A DNA stretch of 64,000 nt from Halocaridina rubra (lineage: Eukaryota > Arthropoda > Malacostraca > Decapoda > Atyidae): positions 24,162-88,161 of the forward strand of contig JAXCGZ010019168.1 in assembly GCA_037179515.1 (NCBI GenBank), read 5' to 3'. Under the pieces are notes generated by a model that saw nothing but the letters and a program-made list of their open reading frames with translations, made no database searches and was not told the origin of the DNA. A program made the translations under genes and the position numbers. Positions within the stretch are counted from its first letter, which is position 1. Every line of letters begins with the position of its first letter. This document shows positions 63,607-64,000 of the stretch, piece after piece.

Positions 63607-64000
63607 GGGTAGCTTAAGTGTAAAAAATATTTAAAGAATTTTCTCTGGTTAGTAGGAGAGTTAGGACCAGACTGAATTAGAGAGAAAACGAAGTGAAAGT
63701 ATATGAGTATGCAAACTACCAACAGAAGCTGTTTGATGAGGTAGTACGGTAGTTGTGCTTAGAAGAGGAAGAAGAAGGCGGGGGCTGTTAGTTGCTATAA
63801 TGAGCTTGTCAGCTGCTTGGAACGTTTCGAATAATTCACCCATATGAACACGCTTTTGTTTACGTTACGATCGTGCGGAGAAATGAATCTATTTCGTCAT
63901 TTTTATAGAGATTTATATTAATACTACCTTATATATTATTTCATATTGTAAGTAGAACAACGTTTGTAATAACATACCGGTAGTCTTTAATTAATGCCCG
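63607..64000 (-). other. 5' non-coding part of the POGK-like element or flank
   Basis: No ORF in frame with the transposase and no terminal repeat recognised. The element boundary is not resolved here. Confidence 0.4.

Overview
This is eukaryotic (animal) DNA. Three things point to an arthropod, most probably a decapod crustacean: a split, intron-rich gene for the zinc-finger protein NFX1 (shuttle craft in flies); an extreme load of long (TA)n microsatellites; and many pogo/Tigger-type DNA transposons with Jockey/RTE-type LINE debris. The taxon is an inference. No prokaryotic, organellar or viral gene was seen.

Host gene. The only recognisable host gene is NFX1, on the minus strand. Nine coding exons in consistent phase run from 41072 down to the stop codon at 6581. 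They encode the last 567 residues: at least seven NF-X1 zinc fingers, the downstream linker, the R3H domain and a short C-terminal tail. The N-terminal half (in the family: PAM2-like peptide, RING/PHD finger, first NF-X1 fingers) was not found up to 64000, so it should lie beyond the right edge. One intron (10349-36610) is 26 kb, and the next one upstream is at least 22.9 kb.

Transposon nests. Both large introns are built mostly from two related groups of Tigger-like elements, called here F1 and F2. They are strung together with (TA)n tracts between them, like beads, with transposon termini directly abutting the tracts. F1 has 15 copies. A complete copy (3.3-3.8 kb) reads: left TIR, a tandem array (R5, alternating units of about 160-175 bp), a promoter with two inverted CCAAT boxes, an intronless Tigger1-like transposase (CENP-B/psq HTH, DDE/D core, C-terminal PCNA-binding-like motif), a second unrelated tandem array (R3, about 158-172 bp), right TIR. 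All transposase copies are broken. Most copies are internal-deletion derivatives, several share the same junction, and three (29.8-31.7, 47.05-48.5, 48.6-50.0 kb) are little more than 8-10 R3 units between two ends. F2 elements have related TIRs, their own roughly 185-bp array, long inverted arms and captured LINE fragments. The copy at 43157-46108 carries an F1-like transposase between F2-like ends and may represent the autonomous partner. Five insertions into other elements keep a TA target duplication and give a relative chronology.

Layout: 1-640 unassigned; 640-3120 decayed Jockey-like LINE with a nested tRNA-derived SINE; 3125-6580 downstream flank of NFX1 with one (TA)n tract; 6581-10348 last three NFX1 exons; 10.6-35.2 kb first transposon nest; 35.8-36.55 kb hAT-type element; 36.6-41.07 kb six NFX1 exons; 41.3-41.65 kb LINE tail; 41.9-61.7 kb second nest; 59.9-60.8 kb RTE-type LINE fragment; 61.8-64 kb a near-intact POGK-like pogo transposon running off the window.

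The most intriguing items are the HTH-plus-PIP-box ORF lacking a catalytic core (33357-33926), the coupling of Tigger termini to (TA)n tracts, and the apparent conversion of subterminal transposon repeats into satellite-like arrays.
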